From Hemicentrotus pulcherrimus (taxonomy: Eukaryota > Echinodermata > Echinoidea > Camarodonta > Strongylocentrotidae), in assembly GCA_003118195.1 (NCBI GenBank), contig BEXV01000019.1, positions 565,844-575,889 of the forward strand: a stretch of DNA of 10,046 nucleotides. Reading direction: 5' to 3'. The position numbers were made by a program, and so were the translations under genes. How positions within the stretch are numbered: the stretch's first letter is position 1; each line of letters starts with the position of its first letter. The notes beneath the pieces were generated by a model, which was given only the letters and a program-made list of their open reading frames with translations, had not been told where the DNA came from and made no database searches. Positions 8,275 to 10,046 of this stretch are shown here, in pieces.

Positions 8275-8811
8275 TTAAAGGTACTATGTCCCTTTTGCAG
8301 CCAACCTCAAATGCTGTAGAACTTTGCAGGAATTATGAATATGTCATGTATGTCCTATCTGTGAAATTTAAACGTTAGCAGTGTCCTCATATTCAAAATA
8401 TGCAAGGAAACCCGTTTACTTGCTAGACTTCACTGTCAGACACTATTGAGTAACTGACTGGGTTTTTCTTCGTTGGTAATTACATACATGAAAAGAGTTG
8501 TAAACGGTACATGAGCATTTATCTACATCAATAACCCACTTCTTGTGATGGCCAAGATTAAACTGATTGAATCTTTGCGCAGCATAAAACGTATGACCAT
8601 TCGGTACAATTGTCTGAAAATCAAGACTATTACTTTTGGGCTCTATAGCCCTAAAGTCGATTTGACAACTAATAATCGTTATTATCCCACTTGAAAACAT
8701 TTTCAAGCCCCACCTTTTTTAGGGAATTCTAAATTAGTATTATCTTTCAAATGCAGTTGGAATTTAACTTTTTCATTTTTAGGGCCTGCAAATGGGACAT
8801 AGTACCTTTAA
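8275..8811. mobile_element. TTAA-flanked MITE with 22-bp inverted ends (Kolobok/T2- or piggyBac-like)
   Basis: The element proper spans 8279-8807 (529 bp). The left end AGGTACTATGTCCC... (8279-8300) and the complement of the right end (8786-8807) match at 21 of 22 positions. TTAA lies directly outside both ends (8275-8278 and 8808-8811), as expected for a target-site duplication. TTAA duplications are known from piggyBac and Kolobok-type transposons. The combined terminus TTAAAGG is close to the TTAAAGGRR ends of the T2 MITEs of Xenopus, whereas piggyBac ends usually begin with CCC, so Kolobok/T2 is preferred. There is no transposase-sized frame, so it would be mobilised in trans. High similarity of the ends suggests fairly recent insertion. 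Confidence 0.85.
8443..8700 (-). CDS. Unrecognised 85-codon frame inside the TTAA MITE
   Basis: This minus-strand frame begins with ATG at 8700 and ends with TAG at 8445-8443, entirely inside the TTAA-flanked element. The product would be 85 residues of mixed composition, with no signal peptide, no clear membrane segment and no motif I can assign. A CSCTVYNSFHVC segment near its C-terminus is cysteine-containing but does not complete a THAP or SWIM pattern. It could be a leftover of the parent element's transposase gene, but chance is at least as likely in a 529-bp AT-rich stretch. Confidence 0.12.
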   Translation of the reverse strand: MFSSGIITIISCQIDFRAIEPKSNSLDFQTIVPNGHTFYAAQRFNQFNLGHHKKWVIDVDKCSCTVYNSFHVCNYQRRKTQSVTQ

Positions 8812-9936
8812 TGCATGTTGTTTGTTGAAATGAATGAGGTGATTCATTTTCCAGCATGATTTTCTGTTGTATAGTTCATTGGCTTGTAGGCAACTTGACG
8901 GTCACTGTGGCTAAAGTTGCTAGGGAAGGTGGTAGACCATGGGTAAGCAATGAAACAATGATAAATAGAATAAAAATCAATACCTTACACCTGCAAATCT
9001 TGGGAGTCAAAAGTTCCTTGAAGACAACATGATTAACAAATTAAAAAGAAAGAGGTCACTCTAGCTGTGTTCTTAGAATGTAAGAAATTCACAAAAACAT
9101 GTGCAGCTCTTTTCCCCCCGTACAATCTTCTTCTGAATATTGTTTTCTTGAAGACAAAATCAACATTTTTGTTTGCCTGGAATATTCATGCAGGAAGCAC
9201 TAATTTCAGTTCTATCTAGACACTCTTTGAGATATTATGAAAATGCAGATCTCTTCCATGGAATCAAATCTTAAGAATTGAATACTGAAAAAAATTAAAT
9301 ACATCCTAATTATTTGAGAGACACTGGAACATGCATTAGGATTTCACTGGTATAAATTTCTAAAAATAAAAATATGGAATTTGTGATTTAAACTCTCCTG
9401 TATTTCTACATCTAATATATTTTCCTGGATTATTCTTATCAATGTACTACACCTCAAACTCAATCAAGTCAGGTTTATGACATGTTATGAACAACTATAT
9501 TTCAAATCCGCGGGTACCTGTCAAGTCAAGGGGATCATCTTTTATTTAGTCCAAACTAATCCCTAATCCTTGCTAGTCTGTGACAGCCTCCTAATCCCTT
9601 TGATATGTAATATGAGAATTCCATCTCAGAAGCATGTAGAGCACACAGTAACAAAATTAAGCTGTCAAATGACAAGTTGATCTTGTCACCAACACCTCAC
9701 ATGGAAAAACGCGTCTGTATGTTTATCATGGATTACCATTTCGATTAAGGATTTCTATTTTGATCATAAAGTGACATGAGCTTCAAACAGCCACAAAAGA
9801 TAGTCAGATGAAGGTGTATGATGTTAAATACTGACGTACATGTTGTGTTCATAAAGATTCCTATTTACACCATAGACATAGATCTATGCAAGATGTGAAA
9901 CTCTTAAACTGATAGAACGTTTCATAGACTTAGTTG
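8812..9936. other. AT-rich non-coding stretch, no gene seen
   Basis: No frame above 60 codons occurs. A perfect 12-bp palindrome CATAGATCTATG lies at 9877-9888, and CTAATCC-type strings recur around 9558-9598. No transposon ends or RNA genes were recognised. Confidence 0.5.
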
Positions 9937-10046
9937 ACCCCTCCCCCAATCTATCTCTCTGTCTGTCCATCTCTGTCTGTCTGTCTCTCTTTCTCTCTGT
10001 CTGTCTCTCCTCCTCCTCCTCCTCCCTCTCTCTCTCTCTCTCTCTC
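9937..10046. repeat. Compound pyrimidine microsatellite: (GTCT)n, (TCC)n, (CT)n
   Basis: After a CCCCTCCCCC start, CTCT and GTCT units alternate to about 10006. A (TCC)n run follows to about 10025, and then a pure CT run reaches the window's edge, so the array probably continues beyond it. Confidence 0.9.

Overview
The window looks like non-coding nuclear DNA from an animal, intergenic or intronic. It is AT-rich. It carries long GA/CT microsatellites, short non-autonomous DNA-transposon remnants and a roughly 199-bp tandem repeat, and one unresolved base (n, position 4091) that points to a draft assembly. No open reading frame resembles a known protein. The longest frames are read-through of microsatellites or chance frames, several of them opening with TTG instead of ATG. 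There are no tight gene clusters, ribosome-binding sites or operons, so a bacterial or phage origin is unlikely. The transposon ends fit a marine invertebrate such as an echinoderm, but that is an impression from repeat style, not an identification.

Layout: the left edge (1-74) is the end of a DNA transposon running off the window, ending in a CAGTGGCGGATC-type terminus. A C-rich block (749-783), strongly G-quadruplex-forming on the minus strand, sits just before a long (AG)n microsatellite (812-864). From 865 to about 5470 the DNA is plain AT-rich sequence. It is broken by a spaced 14-bp inverted repeat (2621-2816), a degenerate GAT-rich stretch (3051-3130) and a three-copy 12-bp minisatellite (4451-4489).

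From 5470 to 6104 base composition shifts. A pyrimidine-rich block (5470-5800) is followed by a purine-rich block (5861-6104) that contains an imperfect 38-bp duplication and ends in a compound GA microsatellite. A second CAG-ended transposon remnant (about 6763-6950) lies next to the 199-bp tandem array (7055-7644, three copies, the last one truncated).

The best-defined mobile element is at 8275-8811. It is 529 bp, has near-perfect 22-bp terminal inverted repeats (one mismatch) and is flanked by TTAA on both sides. It looks like a non-autonomous element of the Kolobok/T2 or piggyBac type. The right flank (8812-9936) has nothing recognisable, and the window ends in a compound CT/GTCT/TCC microsatellite (9937-10046).

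No genes work together here. The interest lies in repeat structure: a precisely bounded MITE, a tandem array with uneven divergence along its unit, and strand-asymmetric purine/pyrimidine tracts able to adopt non-B DNA structures.
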